Source: a virus. From it: a stretch of DNA of 64,000 nt. This document shows positions 1 through 8,213 of this stretch, piece after piece (position 1 is the first letter of the stretch; each line of letters opens with the position of its first letter). The notes under the pieces were generated by a model. It searched no databases. It worked only from the letters and a program-made list of their open reading frames with translations, and was not told where the DNA came from. The translations under genes and the position numbers were made by a program. The stretch covers positions 1-64,000 of the IMG/VR virus record IMGVR_UViG_3300042474_001633, one strand, 5' to 3'.

Positions 1-710
1 CCATTAACGAACCTAAATCTGTAATAACCAGTAGATGGGACTATGCCACTAGACGTAACCCAACCTTGGTTTTGCCCACGTCCATATGAAACTAAAGTTG
101 AAGTAGCACTAGAGCCATAGTCGTATGAGTTCCCACTCGCAGAAACCTCAACTAAGTATCCGTATGCTTCGTAGTCGTCACCACCACCAGCTGCGGCCCA
201 GTCAAAAGAAATTGATTGATTTGCCGTAGCAGGAAACGGCTCGGTCCATATTTCTGGTCCAAACGCCGAACCGTATGTTCCATGATTATTACAAGTATTG
301 GCATAGGAAATAGTGCCAGAAGAGAAGAGACGAATTACTCCACTACGTCCACCATATGCTTCTCCTGTAGATGTTGAGTAGGACAGGTTCTGGGTAGTCG
401 CTTCTTGGCCTTCGTACAACTGCTGTTCTCGCGTGTAGTTCTTGTCGGTTACATAGGAGTAGGAATCGCCAGAGGTGGTATCGGTGCCGGTCATTGTGTA
501 TGGCCCAATGCCCTGCTTGTCTAGAGCCGCACATTGGGTTCGGCTTGCCAACGAACCTAGGGTTACTTTTGCCGCCGCAGTTGACTCAAAAACAGGCGAC
601 AATGCCCTGACTGGAGCAGAAAAACCAAAAATCGACACTAGTAAAAGGAATACCGAAGGTACAGCCATGATGGCTGCGGGCTTGTTTATGCGACGTCTAC
701 CACCGAACAT
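1..710 (-). CDS. Secreted or surface protein, N-terminal part (cut by window edge)
   Basis: An open minus-strand frame of 236 codons runs off the left edge. ATG is at 708-710, with a strong Shine-Dalgarno (GGAGGT) 4 nt upstream. The product begins with a basic stretch (MFGGRRRINK), a hydrophobic core (VPSVFLLLVSIFGFSA) and an Ala-X-Ala-like end near residue 36 (SAPVRA), which reads as a Sec signal peptide. The rest is rich in Ser, Thr, Gly and Tyr, with runs such as SFDWAAAGGGDDYEAYGY typical of beta-sandwich extracellular proteins. Two Cys (about residues 59 and 142) could form a disulfide. I do not recognise the family. A signal peptide is unusual for a virion protein and suggests export by the host or an acquired host surface protein. 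Confidence 0.75.
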   Translation of the reverse strand, partial: MFGGRRRINKPAAIMAVPSVFLLLVSIFGFSAPVRALSPVFESTAAAKVTLGSLASRTQCAALDKQGIGPYTMTGTDTTSGDSYSYVTDKNYTREQQLYEGQEATTQNLSYSTSTGEAYGGRSGVIRLFSSGTISYANTCNNHGTYGSAFGPEIWTEPFPATANQSISFDWAAAGGGDDYEAYGYLVEVSASGNSYDYGSSATSTLVSYGRGQNQGWVTSSGIVPSTGYYRFRFVN

Positions 711-775
711 CTGACCTCCAGAAAAAATACCTCTAATTCTAGCATTTTTTGGAGTTTAAAAATAAGTGAACAATT

Positions 776-2050
776 TTAAATAGCTCTGTCTGCTATGTTC
801 CTTTGTTCAACAGCTACTAGCTTGCCTTCGTGTTTTGCCTGCACGTCTTTTCTAACCCACGTCATTCCGTATGTTGTACTCAATGTCTCTGGACCCTCTC
901 TACGCAATAATCTTTCTGCCATTGACTGAAAGGTCGGGTCATCGCTGAGGTTGAGATAGGCATTGTGCGACCATGGCAGGTCATAAAAGGCAGGGGCATT
1001 TACCAAAAGCGCTCCTGCAGTATTCCAGTGTTCTTCTATTCTTGGGTTCTCATTTACGATTGCTCCGGATAGGCAGTAAGCCGGAACGTCCACACCCACT
1101 AATGGCCTATTTACTTCGAGCATTTTCTCAATAGCGTTGCTATCAAGAGACATGTCGGAATCTATATAAAGTATTGCAGAGTAGTTAACTACGCCGTAAT
1201 TCAATTCGGTACAATCTTCACCCCAGTGATGACCGCTCGTAACCCTGTGTCTTTGGGCAAATTCCCTAATTAGATTTCTGCCAGTCTCTATTCGAATCCA
1301 TCTATTTCCTGAATCGACCTTGGCTTGCATATCGTTTATTGAGTATGTCCAGTAATCCCCGTTTATCTCACGCAGGGCTTCAATCACTTCTGCAAAAGGC
1401 TCTATCCCTCTGTTGTCAACCTCGAATGCAGAAAACCATTTCACATTTGGGAACTTTCGACATATCTCAACTCTGTCTGACAGCCAGTTCAAGTGTTCTT
1501 TAGCGTCACATTTCCAGGCAACAAGCGGTGTTCCAATTACGAAATGTTTGTCATAGTCAATTGGCTTGAATACTGGAGCATCAGGTATCTTGATTTGTGG
1601 TTTATTTAACATCCCAACAAAGTCTGAACAAACACCTGAAAAACCTATTTTCCAATTTGAATCAATTTCCCACCATGAGCGCTCTGGCAGAACATTTATA
1701 CATCTGTCAGATGTTGATTTTTTCCCAGGATAAGCCCAAACATAACCCCTGCTTGTAATTGTGTAGTCGTCTGTATTGTGAAAAAAACAATGCAGCTGAT
1801 AATGTAGTGAAAAGCTAAGAGCCTCTGGATTTTTGCAATGGACCCATAACTGATGCGTCCTATCGATAAGCCATTCTTTAGGCACTGAGTATTGAGGGCC
1901 ATCGTGGCCAAGAAATATCCCAGACTCGTTAACCCAAAGGTCTACTTCTACGTCAAAACCATTTGCTATTGCTTCCTCCACATAGTCTGGACGATTCTCA
2001 AATTCTGGTTTTGGACCTGTTGTGTTTCCTCTGTGAGATATGTAAATCAT
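776..2050 (-). CDS. GDPD-like phosphodiesterase domain fused to GT-A glycosyltransferase
   Basis: 424 residues in two parts. Residues 1-145 resemble the TIM-barrel glycerophosphodiester phosphodiesterase/PI-PLC-like superfamily. The catalytic set is visible: H6 in SHRG, E35 and D37 in EVDLW, H49 in LGHDG. The C-terminal half (about 175-424) looks like a GT-A glycosyltransferase, with a DxD-type motif in ILYIDSDMSL and a downstream acidic/aromatic region. It is the last gene of the minus operon and overlaps the upstream methyltransferase by 4 nt (ATGA). The family normally hydrolyses glycerophosphodiesters. Here it could trim or transfer a phospho-polyol while the GT half adds a sugar, but the substrate cannot be read from sequence. 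The two-domain reading is my inference from motifs. Confidence 0.7.
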   Translation of the reverse strand: MIYISHRGNTTGPKPEFENRPDYVEEAIANGFDVEVDLWVNESGIFLGHDGPQYSVPKEWLIDRTHQLWVHCKNPEALSFSLHYQLHCFFHNTDDYTITSRGYVWAYPGKKSTSDRCINVLPERSWWEIDSNWKIGFSGVCSDFVGMLNKPQIKIPDAPVFKPIDYDKHFVIGTPLVAWKCDAKEHLNWLSDRVEICRKFPNVKWFSAFEVDNRGIEPFAEVIEALREINGDYWTYSINDMQAKVDSGNRWIRIETGRNLIREFAQRHRVTSGHHWGEDCTELNYGVVNYSAILYIDSDMSLDSNAIEKMLEVNRPLVGVDVPAYCLSGAIVNENPRIEEHWNTAGALLVNAPAFYDLPWSHNAYLNLSDDPTFQSMAERLLRREGPETLSTTYGMTWVRKDVQAKHEGKLVAVEQRNIADRAI

Positions 2051-2754
2051 TTTTCAACCTGAACCCATATCCAGTTCTTGTGGTTATCACCAGGGCCAGT
2101 TGGCCTAATGTCGTATTTAAAGTTCGTGAAACCAATTTTGCCAACCAGGTCATCAAAAAGTGTTTGCTCATCCTGGATGCTTACATCCGAGTGACCATTA
2201 GTGCTTCCGGCGTCATAGTTGTTGTCGTAATAGCCAGCAGTCGGTATTTCACCTTTCCCGCCGTACCCCATCTGAAAACACAACTTTCCGCCTGGCTTCA
2301 AGACTCTGAAGATATCCTTCAGAATATTGAATCTGATTTCATGCACGCAAATATGCTGAAAACAAATAACTGCAAAAACAACATCGTAAATGTCGTCCTC
2401 AATTGCTGAAAGATTATCTCCGCTGGTTACATAAAGATTTGGTTCTGAAATATTGTTTGCTTTTGTATTGATTCTGGCTTTTTCTATATTTACATCAGAT
2501 ATATCAATTCCGTCAACTCGAGCAAATCTGTCTGCAAACTTGACCAAGTTTCTTCCGGGTCCGCATCCATATTCAAGTGCTACAAGACCATTTGTATCAA
2601 AGTCCTTGAATAAAAAATTGTCATAGTCTGACCAGTTATTGTGTGCGTCGTATGAGCCGACAACTGGGTCTCTGAAATCAAGTGACCACTTTGATGCATA
2701 TTCGTCATAATATGAATTCTGCATATCCAGATAATCTTTTTTGTTCTTGCTCAT
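2047..2754 (-). CDS. Class I SAM-dependent methyltransferase
   Basis: 235 residues. The SAM-binding motif I (LEYGCGPGRNL) lies near residues 59-69, followed by the acidic strand-2 end (VDGIDIS) and a later GDNLSAIEDDIYDVVF region, the usual class I order. Near the end is the aromatic run KNWIWVQVEK. It resembles small-molecule or sugar methyltransferases of capsule and glycan clusters rather than DNA methyltransferases, since no NPPY/DPPY motif is present. It starts with an ATGA overlap with the next upstream gene and a GGAG Shine-Dalgarno, so it is translationally coupled. The likely substrate is a sugar in the product of this operon, by context only. Confidence 0.85.
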   Translation of the reverse strand: MSKNKKDYLDMQNSYYDEYASKWSLDFRDPVVGSYDAHNNWSDYDNFLFKDFDTNGLVALEYGCGPGRNLVKFADRFARVDGIDISDVNIEKARINTKANNISEPNLYVTSGDNLSAIEDDIYDVVFAVICFQHICVHEIRFNILKDIFRVLKPGGKLCFQMGYGGKGEIPTAGYYDNNYDAGSTNGHSDVSIQDEQTLFDDLVGKIGFTNFKYDIRPTGPGDNHKNWIWVQVEK

Positions 2755-3362
2755 TTGTTGTTCTCCATATTGTAAATAACTGCCGTCATTGATAGTGGTG
2801 CATCTCGGCTGCCTCGATAGAAAACCTCAACAACATCAGCATTTTTTTGAATATATTCTGCTTCATCAGGTAGTGAATATTTTGAAGCCCATCCATTTTT
2901 GTCTATATTTTCCAACAGATTTACAGTTGCTTCCTCGTCTTCGTTTTTGTAACCAAGCCACCACGCATGAAGGTCTTCTATTATGTAAATCTTTGAATAC
3001 TTGAATAAAAAAGAAAAAGACGTTTCCATCAATTCGGGCGTATGTCCACCGTCGTCAACTATCACATCATATATTTGCCCATTTATTGCGGATTCAATTT
3101 GTTCCCTATTTCCTTGGTCAACTTTTAGTACCGAGCATCCTTCTATTTGGGGTATGTCGTCTATATCCCACCCGTGGACCGATGAATCTTCTGGAAGCCA
3201 TTCCCTCCAAGCCCTGAGAGAATAACCCCCTTGTACTCCAATCTCGAGCAGACGTTTAACAGATTCTCTTTTGATATGTCTCTCGTAGACATCCATGTAT
3301 AGGTGTTGTGATTTGTCTGTCCCATGCTTCAGCCCCAAGCTATGAAGCAATCCGCCGCTCAT
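2751..3362 (-). CDS. TylF/CmcI-like SAM-dependent methyltransferase
   Basis: 203 residues from the ATG at 3362, chosen because it gives an ATGA overlap with the upstream gene and has GGAG 8 nt before it. A longer frame to 3413 would overlap more. Motifs fit the macrocin/cephalosporin O-methyltransferase group: KHGTDKSQH at the N-terminus, LLEIGVQGGYSLRAW for SAM binding, YDVIVDDGGHTPE and IYIIEDLHAWW for metal and cofactor contacts. Family members methylate sugar hydroxyls on macrolides and surface glycans. In this operon a sugar O-methylation role is the simplest inference. A second protein of the same general group is at 24159-24809. Confidence 0.82.
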   Translation of the reverse strand: MSGGLLHSLGLKHGTDKSQHLYMDVYERHIKRESVKRLLEIGVQGGYSLRAWREWLPEDSSVHGWDIDDIPQIEGCSVLKVDQGNREQIESAINGQIYDVIVDDGGHTPELMETSFSFLFKYSKIYIIEDLHAWWLGYKNEDEEATVNLLENIDKNGWASKYSLPDEAEYIQKNADVVEVFYRGSRDAPLSMTAVIYNMENNK

Positions 3363-4732
3363 TTGTTGTTCTCCAAGTAGTAATTTAGGTCTTCTGGTGT
3401 TCCGATTCCCCACATCTTTGGTACTTCCTTAATCCGAATCTTTTTCCCATCTTCAATTGCTTCATTGAACACCGGGCAGACGTAGAACTCATTATTTGTT
3501 CTTATGTTTTTTTCAATCATCTGGTTTGCATATTTAACATAGTCAGAGCCGTGCTTCCAGTAGTAAATGCCAACAGTAGCGTTATCTGAGATTGGGTTCT
3601 TTTCTGCAACTTCATTTACAAGACCATCGTCACCGAGCTTTGCGTACGACCACTTTGGATGGGTCGCCTTGAATGTCAGAATCCCACCATCAACACCTTC
3701 TGCTCCAAATGCGTACAAGCACTCGTTGCTGTTCCAATCCACTATTTGGTCGGAGTTTGCCATTAACAATGGTTCGTCATTGTCTATTAGGCCAGATGCC
3801 AAAAGCGTCGTGCATGCAGCACCTTCAGTCATTCCATCAACTAAAACAATGTCGCATTCTGGTTTGATGAGTCCCAAGACTTGTTTTAGGTTGTATTTTT
3901 CGTAGTGTTCTTTTTGAACAAGGAATATGAAGTGAGCATCAATATTCAAGTTCTCAACAACAACCTGAATCATTGGCTTCCCGTTGACTTCGATTAGTGG
4001 TTTTGGAAACGTATATCCAGCCTGTGCAAATCGCGAACCAGCTCCAGCCATTGGTATTAAAACATTCATTTTTTCGTTCCTCCACGCAACAGGCTTCTTG
4101 CCTCTTGTCTCTATTTCATCAACAAAGCGCATTAAACGTTCTTTGCTTAAGTCGCTGGCGTTCTTTATTGCATGTAGGTTTGCCCCAGAACTAAGCGCAC
4201 CTTCCCTGCCGATATGGGAATCCTCAATAATTATAGTGTTTGCAGGTGATGCATCAAGGGAGACCATGCATTGCCAATACATTTCAGGATGAGGTTTGTG
4301 GTTCCTTACATCTTCATTGCTCATTATGTAACTGACATATTTGAGTACGCCAATTGCATCTAGTGCTGTAATTACAGTGTCTCTTACAGCGTTTGACGCA
4401 ACAGCTATTCGCCAACCCTTTTCTTTAAGGGTCTGCATTATGTCAATGGCTATATAGTTTTTGGGAAAACCTGAAAGTATTTGAAGAGTAGCTTTTTGCT
4501 TGTCTTCCCAGACTTGCTGATGTGCTGACTCTGGTAAACCCTTTTCCTCGGTGAGCATCTTTAGTTTTGTTGTTGTTCCAAGACCGTCGTATTTGGATAG
4601 ATGTTCTTCCTTGGAAATTACATACTCTTGCCCGATTCGACTGAGAGCGATATTTAGAGAGTCATAGTGGACATCGCGCGATTCAATAAGAACGCCGTCA
4701 AGGTCAAAGATGACAAGAAAGTTACTTTTCAT
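3359..4732 (-). CDS. HAD phosphatase fused to sugar-phosphate nucleotidyltransferase
   Basis: About 457 residues from ATG 4732; a TTG 45 nt upstream would extend the frame but is less likely. The N-terminal part has all HAD motifs: FDLDGVL (D10/D12), ASN near 120, HKPHPEMYW (Lys) and IIEDSHIGREGA, like beta-phosphoglucomutase or phosphoglycolate phosphatase relatives. At about residue 221 a second domain begins with MNVLIPMAGAGSRF and FPKPLIEV, the G-X-G-X-R and PKPL signatures of NTP:sugar-1-phosphate transferases. The fusion would make or remove a phosphate and activate the product as an NDP derivative. With the downstream GDPD-like/GT protein it suggests a pathway for an activated sugar or polyol. 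It overlaps the upstream glycosyltransferase by 11 nt. Confidence 0.88.
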   Translation of the reverse strand: MKSNFLVIFDLDGVLIESRDVHYDSLNIALSRIGQEYVISKEEHLSKYDGLGTTTKLKMLTEEKGLPESAHQQVWEDKQKATLQILSGFPKNYIAIDIMQTLKEKGWRIAVASNAVRDTVITALDAIGVLKYVSYIMSNEDVRNHKPHPEMYWQCMVSLDASPANTIIIEDSHIGREGALSSGANLHAIKNASDLSKERLMRFVDEIETRGKKPVAWRNEKMNVLIPMAGAGSRFAQAGYTFPKPLIEVNGKPMIQVVVENLNIDAHFIFLVQKEHYEKYNLKQVLGLIKPECDIVLVDGMTEGAACTTLLASGLIDNDEPLLMANSDQIVDWNSNECLYAFGAEGVDGGILTFKATHPKWSYAKLGDDGLVNEVAEKNPISDNATVGIYYWKHGSDYVKYANQMIEKNIRTNNEFYVCPVFNEAIEDGKKIRIKEVPKMWGIGTPEDLNYYLENNK

Positions 4733-5378
4733 TTGGATTAGGCCCTGCGTGTCGATGCCACTTGTTGTGACGGACAATGCTGTTTCCGTTGCACTTCATT
4801 ACATATTTATTGCGTACACGCATTGACCATTCAACATCTTCTTCTTCGTTCCATCCGCGCGATTCATCAAGAGGCTCTTCAATCATGACGTGCTTTTTAA
4901 TCATGAAGAATCCACCAGATATGTACATGTATTGAGTCTGCGTCCAGTCGTTGTAGTTAAGGGACCACGCGCGTCCATGTCCAGGCTTATCCCAGAGAGA
5001 CCAATCCATTGGATTTCTCGCACCATTGATTAGGTATTGTGGGCATGAGCAGATTTCCCAGTCGGTGCCAAACTTTTTAAATTCTTCGTACCATCCAGTT
5101 TCAAAAATATGATAATCGTGCATTAAAACGATATTCTCGTACTTAGCGTTTTGAACGAGTATGTTCTTTTTTTTAGTAATCCATCTTGGTTTAATTGATT
5201 CATCAAAATCAATCTTTGAAATGTCAACACCTTCAATTTCGCTTGAATCACCGCCACCAACGAGCAGTATTTCGTACTCTGGAATCCCAAGAGCGCGGAT
5301 ACTCTCTATTATCTGTTTCAATCTATTTATGTCTTCATAAACAGTTATGATTCCAAAGGTAAAGGCGATGTCATTCAT
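4722..5378 (-). CDS. GT-A family glycosyltransferase (GT2-like)
   Basis: 218 residues. The N-terminus FTFGIITVYEDINRL and a mid motif NIVLMHDYHIF (DxD-like metal/nucleotide site) fit the GT-A fold. The C-terminal GWNEEEDVEWSMRVR corresponds to the ED acid segment of GT2 enzymes. There are no membrane segments, so it is probably cytoplasmic. It sits in the minus operon between a GT-B enzyme (13 nt gap) and the HAD-nucleotidyltransferase (11 nt overlap). It would transfer a nucleotide-activated sugar; donor and acceptor are unknown. Confidence 0.85.
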   Translation of the reverse strand: MNDIAFTFGIITVYEDINRLKQIIESIRALGIPEYEILLVGGGDSSEIEGVDISKIDFDESIKPRWITKKKNILVQNAKYENIVLMHDYHIFETGWYEEFKKFGTDWEICSCPQYLINGARNPMDWSLWDKPGHGRAWSLNYNDWTQTQYMYISGGFFMIKKHVMIEEPLDESRGWNEEEDVEWSMRVRNKYVMKCNGNSIVRHNKWHRHAGPNPNEK

Positions 5379-5391
5379 GATTTTGTTTCAT

Positions 5392-6498
5392 CTACACAGT
5401 TTCTAATATTTGCTTAAAAGCCATGTCCCATTCAATTCCTCGCACCTGCATTGAAAAAGCATTCAAAATTTCTTTGTTTTTTTCTCTTTCAAAAATTCTT
5501 ATTTTTGGGTCTAAAAGTGAATCTAGGTGTTCCTGCCACTCTGAATCGGATGTTGCAACTTTCCCTATTCCGCAATCAGCGAGATACTGGTACTCGGGGG
5601 AGTATGAAGAGACAAAGGGGATTCCTGCCGCCGCGTACTCCAGACCTTTAATAAACGATTTTGCATGATTGAAAGGCACGTCACTTAAAGGCACAATTCC
5701 AATGTCAAAAAACTTAAAAAGTTGCGGGTATTCAAGAATTGGAGCGAGACCACAAGACCTAAAATGTTTTTTGTTTATTTTTAATAGGTCAAAAACGTTT
5801 GGACTTGACGCACAATGCCCAGAGTGATGGAAGGTGAATTTATGTCTTGCCATATAGTCGCCCATCCATGGCGCGAGCTGCTCAAGGTCATGAGAGCGCC
5901 AATTTGTCGCCCCCACCCAACCTATTGTTGTTCTGTGTTTGGCAGAGTTTCGTGGAGGAAGTGTCCAGCGGTTAGCGGTGCCAATGTCTATGCCATTCCT
6001 GACCAGATATACGTTTTTTCTTTTCGATGAATAATAATCGTAAAGAAATGGCGTACTAACAGTGATTGCAAAAGCGCGATTAATTATTTCCGCGTAAATT
6101 TCCCTGTTGCTGTTTGGGTTATTTTTGGGGTCCGTCGTTTTAAAGGCATGGTTTGACTCTGGCAAACCCTCATACCAATCGTCTACATCTACAACAACTT
6201 TTTGCCCAATGGATTCCGCATAGTCCATCCCCTCCAAGACTTCTCGCTGCATTAAAAGCTTCATAACCACAATGTCCCATCCGTGCACAATTTGCCCTTC
6301 TTGGACTATGAGACCAAAACCTTTTTCCTTGCTAAATCCAGGAAACCCTATTCCGGTAATCCATCCGCGTTTTCCTAGTTCTTCCATGGGGAGCTTGCAG
6401 CGATACCAGGCGCATCCATTTGGTTGTAGCGGCTCAGTACCCCAAGACCAGTCTCCGGTTATATAGCAAATCGTCGGTTTCTTTTTTTGGGTAGGCAT
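5392..6498 (-). CDS. GT-B family glycosyltransferase (GT4-like)
   Basis: 368 residues from ATG 6498, which overlaps the upstream stop as TGATG; the preceding TTG codon is not needed. Motifs: NGCAWYRC near the N-terminus, VVVDVDDWYEGLP, RNGIDIG (interdomain), GWVGATNWRSHD, IGIVPLSDVPFN and the C-terminal sugar-nucleotide site KGLEYAAAGIPFV. A clear paralogue lies at 32051-33163, sharing WYRC, the VVD-DDW block, TTDP and KGLEYAAAGIPFV. It probably uses a nucleotide sugar in the cytoplasm. The two copies flank the fibre array, suggesting duplication with divergent acceptors. Confidence 0.88.
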   Translation of the reverse strand: MPTQKKKPTICYITGDWSWGTEPLQPNGCAWYRCKLPMEELGKRGWITGIGFPGFSKEKGFGLIVQEGQIVHGWDIVVMKLLMQREVLEGMDYAESIGQKVVVDVDDWYEGLPESNHAFKTTDPKNNPNSNREIYAEIINRAFAITVSTPFLYDYYSSKRKNVYLVRNGIDIGTANRWTLPPRNSAKHRTTIGWVGATNWRSHDLEQLAPWMGDYMARHKFTFHHSGHCASSPNVFDLLKINKKHFRSCGLAPILEYPQLFKFFDIGIVPLSDVPFNHAKSFIKGLEYAAAGIPFVSSYSPEYQYLADCGIGKVATSDSEWQEHLDSLLDPKIRIFEREKNKEILNAFSMQVRGIEWDMAFKQILETV

Positions 6499-6908
6499 CA
6501 AAACTCGGTCTGCTTTCGGGGAAAAAATATCGGCTGCGTCATTTGATAATAGTCGGTGCGCTCTATCGATTCAGTACTATGCCTGTTTGCCAATATTCTT
6601 GACTCAAAGCCAGAAACTATATGTTTATATTCCGTAGATTCAGCTGTTAAGAAAGAATTTTTTTTACAAAAATCATCTAAAGCGTCATTTGGGTTATCGC
6701 CTAGACCAAAGCTTTTCGCTTCCTCGCTGGACCAAAAGTCAAGAGCATCACAGTCGTCTCCTTCGAGATAATCAAAGTATGCATCCGGCAGGGGGGCCCT
6801 TCCTGAATAGCAAAAGAAATGCCCGCCCTCATAGACGCCGCCATAACGCGACTGCTGAACAACTAAGGGGTAGTGCTCGCTCGGTATCTCGTATCCATTA
6901 ATTTTCAT
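6498..6908 (-). CDS. Unknown protein at the head of the glycan operon
   Basis: 136 residues, not recognised. It is acidic in the middle (FDYLEGDDCDALDF) with two Cys, no membrane segment and no signal peptide. It is the first gene of the minus operon. There is no Shine-Dalgarno; the upstream sequence is TAATAT then 6 nt then ATG, compatible with a leaderless or near-leaderless transcript. It is translationally coupled to the glycosyltransferase by TGATG. It could be a small accessory or regulatory protein of the operon; nothing in the sequence shows a function. Confidence 0.7.
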   Translation of the reverse strand: MKINGYEIPSEHYPLVVQQSRYGGVYEGGHFFCYSGRAPLPDAYFDYLEGDDCDALDFWSSEEAKSFGLGDNPNDALDDFCKKNSFLTAESTEYKHIVSGFESRILANRHSTESIERTDYYQMTQPIFFPRKQTEF

Positions 6909-7032
6909 TAAAAAATATTACCCCAATAATTCAAAGAATTAATTTACGGTGTAAACAATTAAGTGACTGTATTCATTCAGCGGGCAAGAATTGGTGATAC
7001 TCTTGTGTTGGTCAACAAACACAGGAGGACCT
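6909..7032. promoter_or_regulatory. Divergent promoter region between glycan operon and holin
   Basis: 124 nt between two divergent genes. Leftward: TAATAT at 6915-6920 lies 6 nt before the ATG at 6908, a good -10 for a very short or absent leader. Rightward: TACTCT at 6998-7003 is a possible -10 about 30 nt before the holin start, with a weak -35. A 13-nt palindrome AATTCAAAGAATT (6928-6940) lies between and could be an operator. These are visual calls without experimental support. Confidence 0.4.
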
Positions 7033-7248
7033 ATGAGCACTAAATTTATCAAAGACACCGTCGAAAGAGCAGTAATGGCTTTTTTGACCGGCTGGCTGGG
7101 TGCGGCAATGGCAAGTGGGTTAGATTTTGACTCACTTTCGAACACTGACAACCTGAAAATTGGAGTTTCCGCCTTGGCGCTAACAATCGCTGCGGCGCTT
7201 GGGCTCAAGAAGGTTGGACCAAACAAGGACAGTGGTTCGGTTCTTTAA
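7033..7248 (+). CDS. Holin, r1t-like
   Basis: 71 residues from the ATG at 7033, selected because AGGAGG sits 6 nt upstream; an earlier in-frame ATG at 6991 lacks a site. Two hydrophobic segments (AVMAFLTGWLGAAMASGL, about 13-30, and LKIGVSALALTIAAALGL, about 40-57) are joined by a short polar turn, and the tail is Lys-rich (KKVGPNKD). Size, two-segment layout and the N-terminal FIKDTVERA match r1t-type holins of phages of Gram-positive bacteria, which open the membrane for endolysin release. No endolysin lies next to it; the nearest cell-wall hydrolase domain in the window is in the tape measure. Confidence 0.82.
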   Translation: MSTKFIKDTVERAVMAFLTGWLGAAMASGLDFDSLSNTDNLKIGVSALALTIAAALGLKKVGPNKDSGSVL

Positions 7249-7316
7249 GGCGTATTGCCGACCAGGTCGGCGCTTTCTAATCTACAATCTTATAGGTCGA
7301 TGATTGGAGAAAAGCC

Positions 7317-7733
7317 GTGTCAATGGTAGCGGGTAGATACAGAATGGTTTGTGAGCAAGGGTCGACTTTTGATATTCAGTTGACTTTGCAATATTCAAAT
7401 CCTGACTACCCAGCGAATTGTGCCGACCCCGATGATTGTCCTGAATTTTTGCCATGGGATTTGACTGGGTATACAGCAAGAATGCAAGTTAGGAAATATG
7501 TTGAATCAGCAACAACAATTGCTGAATTAACAACTGAAAATGCATCAACTTTTAGAATTACCCTTGGCGACCCAGACCCATCAGACGGTAAGATAACACT
7601 ATTTATTCGACCCGAGGATACGAGAGCTATGCCAACATCTGGCGTTTATGACATCAAGATAACTTCTCCGACAAATGAGGTCGACAGAATAATAGAAGGT
7701 GAATTTATTCTTTCCCCGGAGGTAACACGGTGA
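7317..7733 (+). CDS. Small virion/baseplate-type protein
   Basis: 138 residues from GTG 7317 (GGAGA 6 nt upstream; an ATG two codons later is the alternative but poorly spaced). The pattern CEQGSTFDIQLTLQYSNPD, LTGYTARMQVRK, GKITLFIRPEDTRAM, GVYDIKITS and EGEFILSPEVTR is the beta-sandwich fold of a phage family often found near tail fibres and resembling the N-terminal domain of BppU-like baseplate proteins. An internal Cys pair (NCADPDDC) is an extra feature. It overlaps the next gene as GTGA, so both are probably translated together as tail accessory proteins. Confidence 0.7.
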   Translation: MSMVAGRYRMVCEQGSTFDIQLTLQYSNPDYPANCADPDDCPEFLPWDLTGYTARMQVRKYVESATTIAELTTENASTFRITLGDPDPSDGKITLFIRPEDTRAMPTSGVYDIKITSPTNEVDRIIEGEFILSPEVTR

Positions 7734-8158
7734 CGTCAGAAAACACAGTAGATGCCGTATCTCGCAATAGAGTGATAGTAACTACCACGCGTTCTCCTGG
7801 CGTACAGCAGTTTACCTATCAAGTTCAGATTTTCACCGTTCCAGGCACGCTTAGTAGCGGAGTGGGCCGTTCGAAGTTCTTCATCCCCGGACCGATAAAC
7901 ATAGGAAACGTTAGAGCCTCGGTCGGAACTGCCCCAACTGGCGCTGACCTCATAATTGATGTCAATAAAAACGGAACGACAATATTCACAACCCAGATAA
8001 GTAGGCCAAAAATCTTCGCCGGACAAACGACGGTATCCAATAGCACGCCGCAAATAACCCAGTTGACAACAGGAGATTTTTTAACCGTTGACATCGACCA
8101 AGTCGGTTCGTTAAATCCTGGAGCCGACCTAACAGTTCAAATAGAATTCACCCCTTAG
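7730..8158 (+). CDS. Virion-associated beta protein
   Basis: 142 residues from GTG 7730, overlapping the previous stop as GTGA, with GGAGGT 7 nt upstream. The segment IFTVPGTLSSGVGRSKFF, NVRASVGTAPTGADLIIDV and NKNGTTIFT is a recurrent module in phage tail and fibre proteins (a jelly-roll-like unit). It could cap or decorate a fibre. The whole protein is about one such domain, with no signal peptide or membrane span. Function within the virion is inferred from position before the fibre genes. Confidence 0.68.
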   Translation: MTSENTVDAVSRNRVIVTTTRSPGVQQFTYQVQIFTVPGTLSSGVGRSKFFIPGPINIGNVRASVGTAPTGADLIIDVNKNGTTIFTTQISRPKIFAGQTTVSNSTPQITQLTTGDFLTVDIDQVGSLNPGADLTVQIEFTP

Positions 8159-8213
8159 GTGATATTCTAGTAGCAAGCGGTGTTAACCGGCCCCTAGCAC
8201 AAAGGTATCAATC

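Noticed and set aside
6991-7032. Upstream ATG for the holin
   Set aside because: No ribosome binding site, and the extra residues break the family pattern; ATG 7033 has a near-perfect site.
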